Assembly: GCA_027064135.1 (NCBI GenBank)
Contig: JAMOQG010000082.1
Coordinates: 1-44,640, forward strand
From: Peptostreptococcaceae bacterium
GTDB taxonomy: Bacteria > Bacillota > Clostridia > Peptostreptococcales > Acidaminobacteraceae
Length of the DNA: 44,640 nt
Direction of reading: 5' to 3'
The notes beneath the pieces were generated by a model. That model saw nothing but the letters and a program-made list of their open reading frames with translations. It ran no database searches and was not told the DNA's origin. Each line of letters starts with the position of its first letter. The stretch's first letter is position 1. Below are positions 26,412 through 36,436 of this stretch, piece by piece. Made by a program: the position numbers and the translations under genes.

Positions 26412-28555
26412 TTCCTTTTATCATCAAATTTAACATGAAATCCATTTCTTCCTTTGTTTTTAACATAATATAAACATTCATCCGCTTTTTTTATAAGAGT
26501 TCTTGGATTTATTTTTGTATCTCCAGATGCTGAATATCCACCGATACTTAATGTAATCTGGTTAGATACCATAGAATATTTATGTTCAATTGAATCGTTC
26601 TTAAGATTTGTATTAATAGCTTCTATTATCTTAATCGCACCATTAATATTTGTGTTCGGTAAAATAGCAATAAACTCATCGCCGCCATATCTAGCAATAA
26701 AATCAGATTTCCTTTTTAAGGACGATTGGAAAATCGCCGCAAGTTTTCTTAAACAATGATCTCCTTGTATATGCCCATAATTATCATTATATTGTTTAAA
26801 ATAATCAATATCTATTATTAATAGTGTTAAAGGCTTATTTTCTCTGAAAGAAATATTAAGAGTCTTTTTTAAATGTGAAAACAAATATCTTCTATTTGGC
26901 AAATTAGTTAATACATCGTAATCTGAATTGATTTTTAATTGTTTATTTGCTTTTTCTAATTTTCTTTTTGTTTTTTCGCTAGTTTTAATCTCATTTATTA
27001 ATTCGGCTGATTTAATACTATTTTCAAGTGAAATTGAAATAAAGGGGGATAATGTGTTAATAAAATTAAAATCATCTTTTGTATAAGCGTTTTCTTTAAA
27101 ACTTTGTATTGAAAAAAAACCAATAGTTTTATTCTTTAATTTTAAAGGAATAAAAATAACAGAATTAGGAGCACTTTCAGGAGATTCCCTGAAATTTTTT
27201 TTATATTTTTTATAATTAAGTCTATAATTATTGTCAAAAATAGGTTTATTGTTTTTAATGACCCAAATTGCAAGTGTATCTTCAATTGAAGCATTATTGC
27301 TAGTCATTTTTATTTTTTTATTGTCATTATTTATAAGTTCAATATATTTTAATGAGTTTTGATCTGGATTAATATATGAAATTATTAAAAAATCAATATT
27401 GAGAACTTTTTTAAGTAATGCATTTATTTTATAAGAAGAACGTTTAAAATCGGCATTTAATGTTATTTCTTTTCCAATATTGTTAATTAATTCCATTTTT
27501 TTATTAATTTTTGTAAGTTCAATATTTTCTTTTAAAATAATTTTTCTTTCTAATTCAATATCTTTAATTTTTTCTTTAATTACTATTTGTTCTTTAATAT
27601 TTTTATTATTTAATAAGTTTTTTTCAGTAGTAGCTTTATAGTACGATTGGTAATATTTAAGAGCATTTACTGAATCGTTAATTTCAACATAAAGTTCAGC
27701 AAGTTTAGATGACAATTTAGAAATTTGAATAAAATCAGCAAATTCGTTAGCTATATTATATCCTTTTTTATAATTCTCAATTGCGAATATATTATTTTTT
27801 AAAGCTAAATAAATATCCCCGATAAGAACAAAGTTTTCAATATTTCTATATTTATTATTAGCAATTTCTGAAAATTCAATTGAAAGATAACAGTGTTCAA
27901 GTGCTTTTTCATATTCTTTTTTTGCAAAATAATATTTAGAATAGGCATTATTTATATCTGCATTTGCAGAATTGTTTTCTGATTTAGATATTAGTTTTTT
28001 TGCGATTTTCAGATATTTTAGAGCAGAATCGTAATCCTTAATAATAATATAAGTTTCAATTAAATTTATTTCTGGAGCAGCTATATTAATATTACTGTTA
28101 TTTATGCATTCTATTCCTTTTAAATTAAATTTAATAGCATTTGCATAATCCCCTATTTCATTATAAATGATTCCAATGTTTGCATAAAATGCATAATATT
28201 CTTCTGAAATATTATTATCTATTGCCAATTGGAGACCATTATTATAATAATCTATTGCACTTAAATAATTATCTAAATCAGCTGTTATATTACCAAGAAT
28301 TTTATAAGCATTAATTGTTCCGGTTATTGAATAATTATTAGAAATATTTTTTTGTGCATAATTCATTGCATTTTTATAATCGCCTAAAATCCAATATGTT
28401 GCAGAAATAATATAAATAAGGTCGCTTTTTTGATTATCATCTATAGTTTCAAAATTATTTTTATATAAAATAAGAGAGTCTTTATTTGCAAGATTTGGAT
28501 TTGAGTCTATAATATTATGTAATTTAGTTATTTTATTATCGATAGAATTCATCAT
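26399..28555 (-). CDS. TPR-GAF-GGDEF diguanylate cyclase
   Basis: A 718-residue soluble signalling protein predicted to make cyclic di-GMP from two GTP. The N-terminal ~320 residues are tetratricopeptide-like repeats (motifs such as ALEHCYLSIEFSEIA and NALKYYQSYYKA). A coiled segment (about 325-365) and a GAF-like domain (about 370-500) follow. The GGDEF domain covers about 545-710 with an intact GGDEF at 624-628. RKSD at 615-618, five residues before it, is a complete inhibitory I-site (RxxD). No membrane segment is seen. Two ATGs (28555, 28552) follow AAGGAG; the second has the better spacing. The TPR part probably senses a protein partner. Confidence 0.9.
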   Translation of the reverse strand: MMNSIDNKITKLHNIIDSNPNLANKDSLILYKNNFETIDDNQKSDLIYIISATYWILGDYKNAMNYAQKNISNNYSITGTINAYKILGNITADLDNYLSAIDYYNNGLQLAIDNNISEEYYAFYANIGIIYNEIGDYANAIKFNLKGIECINNSNINIAAPEINLIETYIIIKDYDSALKYLKIAKKLISKSENNSANADINNAYSKYYFAKKEYEKALEHCYLSIEFSEIANNKYRNIENFVLIGDIYLALKNNIFAIENYKKGYNIANEFADFIQISKLSSKLAELYVEINDSVNALKYYQSYYKATTEKNLLNNKNIKEQIVIKEKIKDIELERKIILKENIELTKINKKMELINNIGKEITLNADFKRSSYKINALLKKVLNIDFLIISYINPDQNSLKYIELINNDNKKIKMTSNNASIEDTLAIWVIKNNKPIFDNNYRLNYKKYKKNFRESPESAPNSVIFIPLKLKNKTIGFFSIQSFKENAYTKDDFNFINTLSPFISISLENSIKSAELINEIKTSEKTKRKLEKANKQLKINSDYDVLTNLPNRRYLFSHLKKTLNISFRENKPLTLLIIDIDYFKQYNDNYGHIQGDHCLRKLAAIFQSSLKRKSDFIARYGGDEFIAILPNTNINGAIKIIEAINTNLKNDSIEHKYSMVSNQITLSIGGYSASGDTKINPRTLIKKADECLYYVKNKGRNGFHVKFDDKRKSDI

Positions 28556-28644
28556 TTACTCCTTAAAATATGTTATAATAATTATATAACAATAATGTAA
28601 TAATTTGTACTAAAATATGATTATATTAATTATGGGGTGATAAT

Positions 28645-29865
28645 ATGTATGGATTAGTGTTAGAGGGTGGAGGAGCTAAAGGTTCTTATCAGATTGGAGC
28701 AGTAAAAGCACTGTATGAAATGGGTTATAAATTTGATACGATTACTGGCACGTCAATAGGTGCAATAAATGGAGCATTTCTTGCTCTTGGAAAAATTGAT
28801 GAAGCCTATTCAATATGGGAAAATGCGGAATTATCGAAGGCGATTAATACAGATAAAGAAACATTTACTAAATTATTAAATTTCGATATTAAAACTAAAG
28901 ATATTTCAAAAATATTAAATTATATTATTGAAACTGTTAGAAATGGAGGATTAGATATAACGCCTCTAAGAAAATTATTAAATGACAATATAGATGAAGA
29001 AGAAATAAGAAATTCAGATATTAATTTTGGTCTTATTACAGTTTCTTTTACTGATGCTAATCCTATTGAAGTATTTATTAAAGACATTCCTAAAGGGAAA
29101 TTAATTGATTATATAATAGCATCAGCGAGTTTGCCTATTTTTAAATTAGATAAAATTGATGGAAAATCTTATATTGATGGTGGATTTTATGATAATTGTC
29201 CGATAAATTTAATGTCTGAAACTGGGATTAAAGATATAATTACTATTGAGATAGCTGGAGCAGGTATTAAAAGAAAAATTAAAAAAGACGATTTAAATAT
29301 TATTAGAATTCGACCCAGTAGAAAAATTGCGAGAACAATTGAAGTAAATCCTGAGATTACTAAAAAAGGTATTATGTATGGATATCTTGATGCCTATAAA
29401 GTGATTAAAAAACTTTATGGAACAAAATATTATATTAAAATAGAAGAAAATGAAGAAAAATTTATTAATGAAATATTGAAATTAAGTGATAAAAAAATTA
29501 AAAAAATATATAAATTATTTAATTTTGAAGGTCGAGTGAATAAAAAAAATGTTTTTGAGATAATTTTACCAATCTTAGGGAGAATGCTTAAAATGGAAGA
29601 TGATTATTCTTATATGGATTTATTTATTCGCTTTAATGAAAAAATAGCTGAATATTTATTAATTGATGAAATGAAGATATATGAATTTAATGAGTTTAAT
29701 AGAATGATTAGTGAAAAAATGGATTTTAATGAAAGTATTAGTTTTAATTCAACGTATAAATATATACCATTTATGCATTTGCCGCAGCAAATTGAATTAT
29801 TGCCTAAAAATGTAATAAAGAAAATATTAACGAAATTATTTATAATTTATTATGGTGAGGAGTGA
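28645..29865 (+). CDS. Patatin-like phospholipase
   Basis: A predicted cytoplasmic lipid acyl hydrolase of the patatin/RssA family, 406 residues. The N-terminal 220 residues show the oxyanion motif EGGGAKGSYQIG, the nucleophile S37 in GTSIG, and the catalytic D178 in IDGGFYDN, giving a Ser-Asp dyad. The C-terminal ~180 residues are Lys- and Ile-rich, helical, and not recognised. The substrate is unknown. The ATG follows TGGGGTGATA. The end is 5 bases before the phosphohexomutase start, with the next gene's ribosome binding site overlapping its stop. Confidence 0.87.
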   Translation: MYGLVLEGGGAKGSYQIGAVKALYEMGYKFDTITGTSIGAINGAFLALGKIDEAYSIWENAELSKAINTDKETFTKLLNFDIKTKDISKILNYIIETVRNGGLDITPLRKLLNDNIDEEEIRNSDINFGLITVSFTDANPIEVFIKDIPKGKLIDYIIASASLPIFKLDKIDGKSYIDGGFYDNCPINLMSETGIKDIITIEIAGAGIKRKIKKDDLNIIRIRPSRKIARTIEVNPEITKKGIMYGYLDAYKVIKKLYGTKYYIKIEENEEKFINEILKLSDKKIKKIYKLFNFEGRVNKKNVFEIILPILGRMLKMEDDYSYMDLFIRFNEKIAEYLLIDEMKIYEFNEFNRMISEKMDFNESISFNSTYKYIPFMHLPQQIELLPKNVIKKILTKLFIIYYGEE

Positions 29866-29869
29866 AAAT

Positions 29870-31540
29870 ATGCGTAGTAGAGAAGTATATAATGAATGGT
29901 TAAATGATGATTATTTTGATGAGGAGTTTCATACTGAGCTTAAGAGTTTAACTGATGAGAATGAAATTGATGATAGATTTTACAAATATTTAGAATTTGG
30001 TACTGCAGGAATGAGAGGGATTATTGGAGCAGGAACAAATAGAATGAATAAGTATATTATTAGAAGAGCAACACAAGGTTTTGCAAATTATATTAAAAAT
30101 GAATTTGGTGGTGGAAATTTAAGTATTGCAATAGGATATGACCCAAGAAATAAATCAGAATTATTTACCAAAGAGGCTGCACTTGTAATGGCAGCAAATG
30201 GAATTAAAGCTTATATATTTGACACTTTAAAAGCTACACCTCAACTTTCATATGCAGTTAGAGAATTAAAATGTAATGGTGGCATAATGATTACTGCAAG
30301 TCATAATCCGGCTCAATATAATGGTTATAAAGTATATGATGAAACTGGCTGTCAATTAGTTCCGGATAAAGGCGATAGACTGATAAATGAAGTAAATAAA
30401 ATTAATGATTTTTTAAAAGTAAAATATATATCTGAAGATGAAGCTCTAAAAATGAATAAATTTGAATATATTAAAAAAGAACTTATAGATAAATATATTA
30501 GAGATGTTAAGGAATTAAGTATTCATAAAAAAGTTATAGAATCTACAGATTTAAAAGTTGTATTTTCTCCACTTCATGGATGCGGTGCGGTCCCTGTAAA
30601 AAGAGTGTTAACTGAAAAAGGATTAAGAAATTTAATTTTAGTAGATGAACAAATGGTTCCGGATGGAAATTTTACTACAATTAAGAATCCGAATCCTGAA
30701 TCAAAAGAAGCATTTGAATATGCTCTTAAATATGCAAGAAAATATGATGGAGAATTATTAATATGCACTGATCCAGATTCTGATAGAGTAGGGATTATGG
30801 TAAAAAAAGACGATGATTATATTACATTAAATGGTAATCAAATTGGAATGTTACTATTAGAATATATTTTAAATTCATATGATACAGTACCTAAAAATGG
30901 ATATATTGTTAATTCGATAGTTTCATCAGGTATAATAGAAAAAATAGCTAAACAATATGGAGTTAAACATAAAATAGTTTTAACAGGCTTTAAATTTATT
31001 GGTGAAGAAATTGAAAATTCAAATGGTAAATTTCTATTTGGATTTGAAGAAAGTTATGGTTATTTAAGAGGGACTTTTGTTAGAGACAAAGATGCAATTA
31101 TTGCGAGTATGTTACTTGTAGAAATGACAGCATTTTATAAGGAAAGAAATATCAATTTAGTTGATAGACTTGATAGTATTTATAAGAAATTCGGATATTT
31201 CAGTGAAGAAATGGTTTCAATGACTCTTGAAGGGAAAACTGGTGCTGAAAAGATTGAAAGAATGCTTTTATCATTAAGAGAAGGACTTGTTGAAGAATTA
31301 AATGGTGAAAAAATATTTAAAACTATTGATTGTTTAAAACCTGAAGAAACTGGACTTCCTTCTTCAAATGTCCTTAAGTATTATTTTGGAGATGGATCAT
31401 GGTTTGCTATTAGACCATCGGGTACAGAGCCTAAAATAAAATTCTATTTTTCAATAAAAGGTGATACAAAAGAAAAATCACAAGAAAAATTAAGAAAAAT
31501 TAAGGAAGAATTTTTATTAAAAATTGAAAATATTAAGTAA
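29870..31540 (+). CDS. Phosphoglucomutase/phosphomannomutase
   Basis: Interconverts hexose 1- and 6-phosphates, feeding UDP-glucose and polysaccharide synthesis. The 556-residue protein of the alpha-D-phosphohexomutase superfamily (PgcA-like) has TASHNP with phosphoserine S144, the metal-binding D301-P-D303-S-D305-R, the sugar-binding GFEESYGYL, and the phosphate-binding RPSGTEPKIKFY. I chose the ATG at 29870 because GAGGAGTG lies 6-12 bases upstream; an ATG at 29852 lies inside the preceding gene and has no such site. Specificity between glucose and mannose cannot be decided by eye. A terminator follows. Confidence 0.93.
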   Translation: MRSREVYNEWLNDDYFDEEFHTELKSLTDENEIDDRFYKYLEFGTAGMRGIIGAGTNRMNKYIIRRATQGFANYIKNEFGGGNLSIAIGYDPRNKSELFTKEAALVMAANGIKAYIFDTLKATPQLSYAVRELKCNGGIMITASHNPAQYNGYKVYDETGCQLVPDKGDRLINEVNKINDFLKVKYISEDEALKMNKFEYIKKELIDKYIRDVKELSIHKKVIESTDLKVVFSPLHGCGAVPVKRVLTEKGLRNLILVDEQMVPDGNFTTIKNPNPESKEAFEYALKYARKYDGELLICTDPDSDRVGIMVKKDDDYITLNGNQIGMLLLEYILNSYDTVPKNGYIVNSIVSSGIIEKIAKQYGVKHKIVLTGFKFIGEEIENSNGKFLFGFEESYGYLRGTFVRDKDAIIASMLLVEMTAFYKERNINLVDRLDSIYKKFGYFSEEMVSMTLEGKTGAEKIERMLLSLREGLVEELNGEKIFKTIDCLKPEETGLPSSNVLKYYFGDGSWFAIRPSGTEPKIKFYFSIKGDTKEKSQEKLRKIKEEFLLKIENIK

Positions 31541-31546
31541 ATGATT

Positions 31547-31572
31547 AAATCACTCTTTGAGTGGTTTTTTCT
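31547..31572 (+). terminator. Rho-independent terminator after the phosphohexomutase gene
   Basis: AAATCACTC at 31547-31555 pairs with GAGTGGTTT (one G-T pair) across a TTT loop, followed by T residues and CTTT. Confidence 0.85.
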
Positions 31573-31587
31573 TTATCCAAATTAATG

Positions 31588-31617
31588 TTTACTGTAAATT
31601 CATAATTATGTTAAAAT
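31588..31617 (+). promoter_or_regulatory. Probable promoter for the unrecognised gene and AEC transporter
   Basis: TTTACT at 31588-31593 and TAAAAT at 31612-31617 are separated by 18 bases, about 25 bases before the next gene and just after a terminator. Confidence 0.5.
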
Positions 31618-31641
31618 GTTAGGTGAATATAAGGAGTAGAT

Positions 31642-32742
31642 ATGGAAAATATAAATGTTTTTAAAAATGATTATAATAATAAAATAAAAAAAGCGTACGT
31701 TACCAATACAAGACTTATGGGTGTTGTAGGTGTAGTTGCTTATTATAATACATTTGTGGATATTTATCACTTGGATTTTGAAGAATATGGAATTGATGGC
31801 TTTTATAGAGTTGATATTAAAGATAAAGATAAAATTACAAATAGAATAAATGAAACTATTGGTGGACTTGGTGGAAAATTAAAAAAAATTAATGAAAATC
31901 AATTTAAATTTTTAATTAAGGAAGCGTTTAATATTTCGGATGTATATTTTGAAATTTATGATATTTTAGATGAAAGTTATAATGAAATTTTAAATCTCAA
32001 TATTACTATTAATGAAGATGAAATTAAAAATCTAAATGAAAAAATGTGTCTAAAATTAAGAAATGATTATGAACTTATTAATTATTATTTAATGAGAGTA
32101 ATAGCAAATGATAAAATAGCAAATCTTCTAGAATTAAAAGATATTAATTTTGAAATTACAAAAAGTCCATTTACATTATTGAAAAATGATATCAAAAAAG
32201 GTGAAGCTAATTGTTATTTATGTGAATCATTAATTGATTTTGAAAATAAATATAGATTAATAAATACTAAATTAAAAGTTGAAAATAAAAAAATAATTGA
32301 AGCAGAAGTTATTGAAAAATTAGATCTTTGCTCAATTGAAGCAGCTTTAATATTAAACAGAAAAGAGTATATTGCAACTTATTATGTTAACGATAAAAAA
32401 ACAGAAGATGAATTTTATAAGGAAAATAGTAAGGTTATGAAAAATAGCTATAGAAATGGGAATTTATTTACTGAATATAATAGTAACAACAATCATGTTA
32501 TGAAGAAAACTTATTTTCTAAATGAGGATATTTATGGAATTTATTATTTTACTAATTCTAATCAATTAGTTATTTCATCATTTAAAGAAAAAAATATAGA
32601 TGAAATTATAAATAAACTTAAAAAATATCAGAATTTAGAGTTAAATGGAGATTTTATTGTAGATAAATCATTAATCTATAGTTTTATAACTAGTGAGTAT
32701 AATGATTTTTATAATTTTTTACATCTGGAAAGGGAGGATTAA
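31642..32742 (+). CDS. Unrecognised cytoplasmic protein
   Basis: A 366-residue protein I do not recognise. It has no signal peptide or membrane segment and is rich in Lys, Asn, Ile and Glu, as expected from the base composition. A Gly-rich patch (TIGGLGGKLKK) lies near residues 72-83 and a lone CxxC pair (CYLCES) near 192-197, too little to call a zinc site. The coding frame is clearly real: a good GGAG-type ribosome binding site (ATAAGGAGTAG), its own promoter, and the AEC transporter gene starting directly after its stop. Translation of the pair is probably coupled, so it may relate to that transporter, but no function can be claimed. Confidence 0.75.
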   Translation: MENINVFKNDYNNKIKKAYVTNTRLMGVVGVVAYYNTFVDIYHLDFEEYGIDGFYRVDIKDKDKITNRINETIGGLGGKLKKINENQFKFLIKEAFNISDVYFEIYDILDESYNEILNLNITINEDEIKNLNEKMCLKLRNDYELINYYLMRVIANDKIANLLELKDINFEITKSPFTLLKNDIKKGEANCYLCESLIDFENKYRLINTKLKVENKKIIEAEVIEKLDLCSIEAALILNRKEYIATYYVNDKKTEDEFYKENSKVMKNSYRNGNLFTEYNSNNNHVMKKTYFLNEDIYGIYYFTNSNQLVISSFKEKNIDEIINKLKKYQNLELNGDFIVDKSLIYSFITSEYNDFYNFLHLERED

Positions 32743-33663
32743 ATGATAGCATTAAATCAAGTAGTGGTTTTATTTAGTTTAATAATTATTGGATATTTTA
32801 TAAAAAAACTTAATATTGTTGAAGATAGTATGAAAAAAGATGTTAGCGAATTGGTATTAAATGTAACTTTACCGGCATTTATTTTAGTATCAATGCTTTC
32901 AAATTTTTCGGTTGATATATTAAATAATAGTATTAAATTAATTGGAATTTCATTTTTTATGTATTTTATTGCAATTATCTTTGGTAAAATATTTGTTAAA
33001 ATCATAAAACTACCTGAAAATGAAGAAAACATATATAGGTTTATTATTATTTTTTCAAATAGTGGTTTTATGGGATATCCAATTGTTAATGCAGTTTTAG
33101 GGAAGCAGGGAGTTTTTTATGCGGCAATATTTAATCTTGGATTTACTATTGTTTTATGGACATACGGTGTTTATATAATAAAAGGGAAAAAAAATGGAAA
33201 TATGAGTATTAAGGAAAATATTAAATCAATTATTAATCCTGCATTATGTGCTGTAATAGTTGGATTTATATTATTTTCATTTCAAATTCAACTTCCGGAG
33301 TTTATTAAATCGACATTATCAATGGTTGGTGGTACAACAACACCGCTTTCAATGATGATGATAGGATTTATTTTATCAGAAATTCATATAAAAGATATAG
33401 TAAATGGATGGAAAATTTATGTACTATCATTTGCTAGATTAATTGTAATGCCTGGATTAATGTATATTATTTTAACCTTTTTCAATGTAGATGGGTATTT
33501 ATTACAAATACCTGTACTTATTGCTGCAATGCCAGCAGCAGCAAATACAGCTATTATTTCTTCTAGATATAATGCAAATTATAAACTTGCTTCAAAAGGA
33601 GTGTTTATAACTACATTACTTTCTATTATTACTATTCCATTTATTATCAGTTTAATAAAATAA
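32743..33663 (+). CDS. AEC family transporter
   Basis: A 306-residue membrane protein of the auxin efflux carrier (AEC) family, which in bacteria exports or imports organic acids such as malate or malonate. About ten hydrophobic segments are visible. Family cues are NVTLPAFILVSML near the start, SNSGFMGYPIVNAVLG around 103-118 and MPAAANTAIISSRY near 264-277. The ATG abuts the stop of the preceding gene, with AGGGAGGA as ribosome binding site. Substrate unknown. Confidence 0.88.
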   Translation: MIALNQVVVLFSLIIIGYFIKKLNIVEDSMKKDVSELVLNVTLPAFILVSMLSNFSVDILNNSIKLIGISFFMYFIAIIFGKIFVKIIKLPENEENIYRFIIIFSNSGFMGYPIVNAVLGKQGVFYAAIFNLGFTIVLWTYGVYIIKGKKNGNMSIKENIKSIINPALCAVIVGFILFSFQIQLPEFIKSTLSMVGGTTTPLSMMMIGFILSEIHIKDIVNGWKIYVLSFARLIVMPGLMYIILTFFNVDGYLLQIPVLIAAMPAAANTAIISSRYNANYKLASKGVFITTLLSIITIPFIISLIK

Positions 33664-33675
33664 GTAAGCAAATAA

Positions 33676-33697
33676 AAAGCCCATTGAATTGGGCTTT
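33676..33697. terminator. Bidirectional terminator between the AEC gene and the NAGPA gene
   Basis: AAAGCCCA at 33676-33683 pairs with TGGGCTTT at 33690-33697. The minus-strand tail is a run of T, and the plus-strand tail is TTTAATTTATT. It serves two convergent genes. Confidence 0.85.
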
Positions 33698-36380
33698 AAT
33701 TTATTAAAGTATCTAATTTGAATTTTGCAAAGTTCTTGAAGAAATTAAATTTTAAAACATAATATTCGTTTTTATCTAAATTTATAATAGGATAACTTTT
33801 ATCATAAGTTAATAAAAATTTATCATTTGTTGATACTATAAATATATTTGAGTCATTCTTTTGCTTGTGTTTTTTAAGATAGCTAAAAAACAATTCTTTT
33901 TCGAGTATATTACTAAATTCAAATTCATCAGTTAAAAATATTATTAAATTGGCACTATCATCACTTAAAATATATTTTTTTAAGAATAACCATTGATTAC
34001 CATGATTATTTAATAAAGTTTGATTTGAATTATTTAGTGTTAAAATTAATTTGTTTTCATCTTTAATATATTCATATGGCTTATTAGTATTTAAACTGTT
34101 TAAAGGATATTTTTCAAGAAGCATTTCAGAATTTGTTAAAAGTTTAAACTTTTCTGAATCAATTTTTATATTTTCTTCATTTGAAATATATAAATTATCT
34201 TGAGTATAGTTTAGATCCATTGTTTCATCGAATATATTTTTATAATTTGTTGTAGAATTTAATAAATTTTCTTTAGGAATTTTTATTTGTAAATTATCAA
34301 ATAGAATTACTCCGGAATTTGAATTTGAAAAATCTGTTTCTACTAAATATATTTTTTCAATTTTTATTGGTTTAACAATATTATCTGGTATTTCAACTTC
34401 AATATATTTCCAATTATCCCAATCAATATTTCTTGACAGTGTTAAGTTGTAAAATGTACCTGTGTTATCAGAAACTTTTACTCTTAACCAATGATTTTTG
34501 CCAAGATAACCAAATACATCAAGACCAATTTTTTTTGCATTTTTATTGATTAAAACAGGATTTTCATAAACATAATATGAAGCTCTTGTTTTTGTTGGAT
34601 ATTTAGTAAAATCATAAAACAATCTTCCCGAATGCGTTCTATCTAAAGAAGAATTAAATAAATTGAAATTTCCATTTAAGTCAATTGGATAAACTTCGTG
34701 ATTTCCTTTTAATATTTCAAAATCATCAACAATAACAGTATCAAAATTATTCATATTTATATCAAAATCAGTGCTTGTGTTTTTATAATTTATAGTAACT
34801 ACATAATTTTCAATATCATCAAGAAGTGTAATTTTATTATTTTCAATATTTATTAATTCATTATTTAATGTTAATTCTAACATATTTAATGAAACCGGTA
34901 TTTCATATCCATCTTCTGAAATTAAAATAGGATTTAAACTAGCTGATTCATCTTTTTTTAATGAAAAATGATAACTATTTAGTTTAATTTCTGAAATTTC
35001 ATCATGAATAAATATTTCTTTTCTAATTGTTATATTATCATAGTTTATTATAATATAACCTTTTCCAACTTCGAGAGGATAAAATTCATTATTTATAAAA
35101 TCACCTTTTATAGTTGAATCAAATTTAATTTTATCGTAAGAAATATCAATTGGATTAAAATATTTGTCGGTTGCAAGTACATCTATTGTAATTGGATTGT
35201 TAATAATACTGTGAGTAGAGTTAAGCGTAGCTTTAATATTATTAAGAGTTCCTTTTTCATAATTTGAAACAATACCTATACCATTATAAATTCTTCGTTC
35301 GCTACCATCTGATAAAAAATTCATAGTAGTTAATTCATTTATTCCAAATTCTCTAACTAAAAGCGTTGAAGAACCTCCACCGTCAAGATTTAGTGCATAG
35401 TCAGCTCCCAAATCAATCATTATTTGAGCAAGTTCGTTTTCTGTTACTCCAGGAACAAATTGTTTTCTTCCTTCTATAGTAGTCATAATAATATGGTTTT
35501 TATCACTAGTAAAACCGATTGCAGTTCGGGGATGTTCGCCAGATATTTCTAAACTGAAATTCGAAGAAATTTCGCTATCCTTAACTAATATTGAGCCGCC
35601 TCCGATTGCTGTTTTTATCATATCTGTAATTTTAGGGTTGATAATTGATATTTTATCATTTATTTTTAAAGTAGAAATATTTAAATTCTTAGTGTCTGGA
35701 ATTACAATAATAAATCCGTTTTCAGGTATTTCTATTGGTGCCAGATTATATCGAATATCTATGATTAAATTATCTTTTATAACAATTTCAGTGGTAGTAT
35801 TTTTTTTAGTATTTCCAAACGAAAATCTATCAAAGTGTTCATCTAATAAAACTATATTATTTAAGTCGCTATAGTCTTTATTCTTATAATCAATTTCGAT
35901 ATTCATATTTTTTGTTTTGATAATAGGATTAAACTTTTTCAAATTTGCAATAAACGGGGTATTAATATTTGTTAATCCAAATGTATTAAATCTACTATCA
36001 TATGTGCCGTTATATAGTAAATTTCCGTTATCTATAATTGGACCAATTGCAGTATGTTCATTTGAATTAAAAAAGTCGCCATTTATTGCACCAATTAAAT
36101 TATTTGTTTCTTTACATAAGCTTGTTAAAGTTTTTGGAACCTTCAAATTTTTATCATTAAACAAAGTGGTAATGTTAGTGTTTTCATCAGAAATGTCAAT
36201 GATAAGACTTTTAATAATAATCCATTTTTCATTTGTTAATTGCGTTTTTTCAATATAATTAATATTTGGTGTTAAAACTTGAATTTTAACATCTTCGTTT
36301 AATGTTTCACCATAAGAAAAGTTTAATGCAAAAAACAAAAAAACTAAAAAAATGATGAAAAATTGATTTCTTTTTTTCAT
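33696..36380 (-). CDS. Secreted phosphodiester glycosidase (NAGPA) domain protein
   Basis: An 894-residue exported protein. Residues 1-24 form a signal peptide (KKRNQFFIIFLVFLFFALNF in outline, cleavage near SYG). The NAGPA-type domain lies around 60-375, with NGDFF, HPRTAIGF at 283-290 and NLDGGGSSTLLV with D333, its signature. Family members in bacteria cleave or process phosphodiester-linked sugars on surface polymers. After this come Ig-like or bacterial beta-sandwich stretches (about 378-545), a jelly-roll-like segment with DDFEILKG and FGYLGKNHWLRVKVSD (about 545-705), and a C-terminal ~180 residues that I do not recognise. No LPXTG or SLH anchor is seen. Ribosome binding site GAGGTGAT. 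Confidence 0.85.
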   Translation of the reverse strand: MKKRNQFFIIFLVFLFFALNFSYGETLNEDVKIQVLTPNINYIEKTQLTNEKWIIIKSLIIDISDENTNITTLFNDKNLKVPKTLTSLCKETNNLIGAINGDFFNSNEHTAIGPIIDNGNLLYNGTYDSRFNTFGLTNINTPFIANLKKFNPIIKTKNMNIEIDYKNKDYSDLNNIVLLDEHFDRFSFGNTKKNTTTEIVIKDNLIIDIRYNLAPIEIPENGFIIVIPDTKNLNISTLKINDKISIINPKITDMIKTAIGGGSILVKDSEISSNFSLEISGEHPRTAIGFTSDKNHIIMTTIEGRKQFVPGVTENELAQIMIDLGADYALNLDGGGSSTLLVREFGINELTTMNFLSDGSERRIYNGIGIVSNYEKGTLNNIKATLNSTHSIINNPITIDVLATDKYFNPIDISYDKIKFDSTIKGDFINNEFYPLEVGKGYIIINYDNITIRKEIFIHDEISEIKLNSYHFSLKKDESASLNPILISEDGYEIPVSLNMLELTLNNELINIENNKITLLDDIENYVVTINYKNTSTDFDINMNNFDTVIVDDFEILKGNHEVYPIDLNGNFNLFNSSLDRTHSGRLFYDFTKYPTKTRASYYVYENPVLINKNAKKIGLDVFGYLGKNHWLRVKVSDNTGTFYNLTLSRNIDWDNWKYIEVEIPDNIVKPIKIEKIYLVETDFSNSNSGVILFDNLQIKIPKENLLNSTTNYKNIFDETMDLNYTQDNLYISNEENIKIDSEKFKLLTNSEMLLEKYPLNSLNTNKPYEYIKDENKLILTLNNSNQTLLNNHGNQWLFLKKYILSDDSANLIIFLTDEFEFSNILEKELFFSYLKKHKQKNDSNIFIVSTNDKFLLTYDKSYPIINLDKNEYYVLKFNFFKNFAKFKLDTLIN

Positions 36381-36436
36381 ATTATCACCTCTTTAGTATT
36401 ATATACTATTTATGTTTCAAATGAATTACAATTATA

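Noticed and set aside
35638-36258. Open frames on the plus strand opposite the NAGPA gene.
   Set aside because: They are antisense to a long gene with clear domain motifs, have no ribosome binding sites and show no recognisable protein features.
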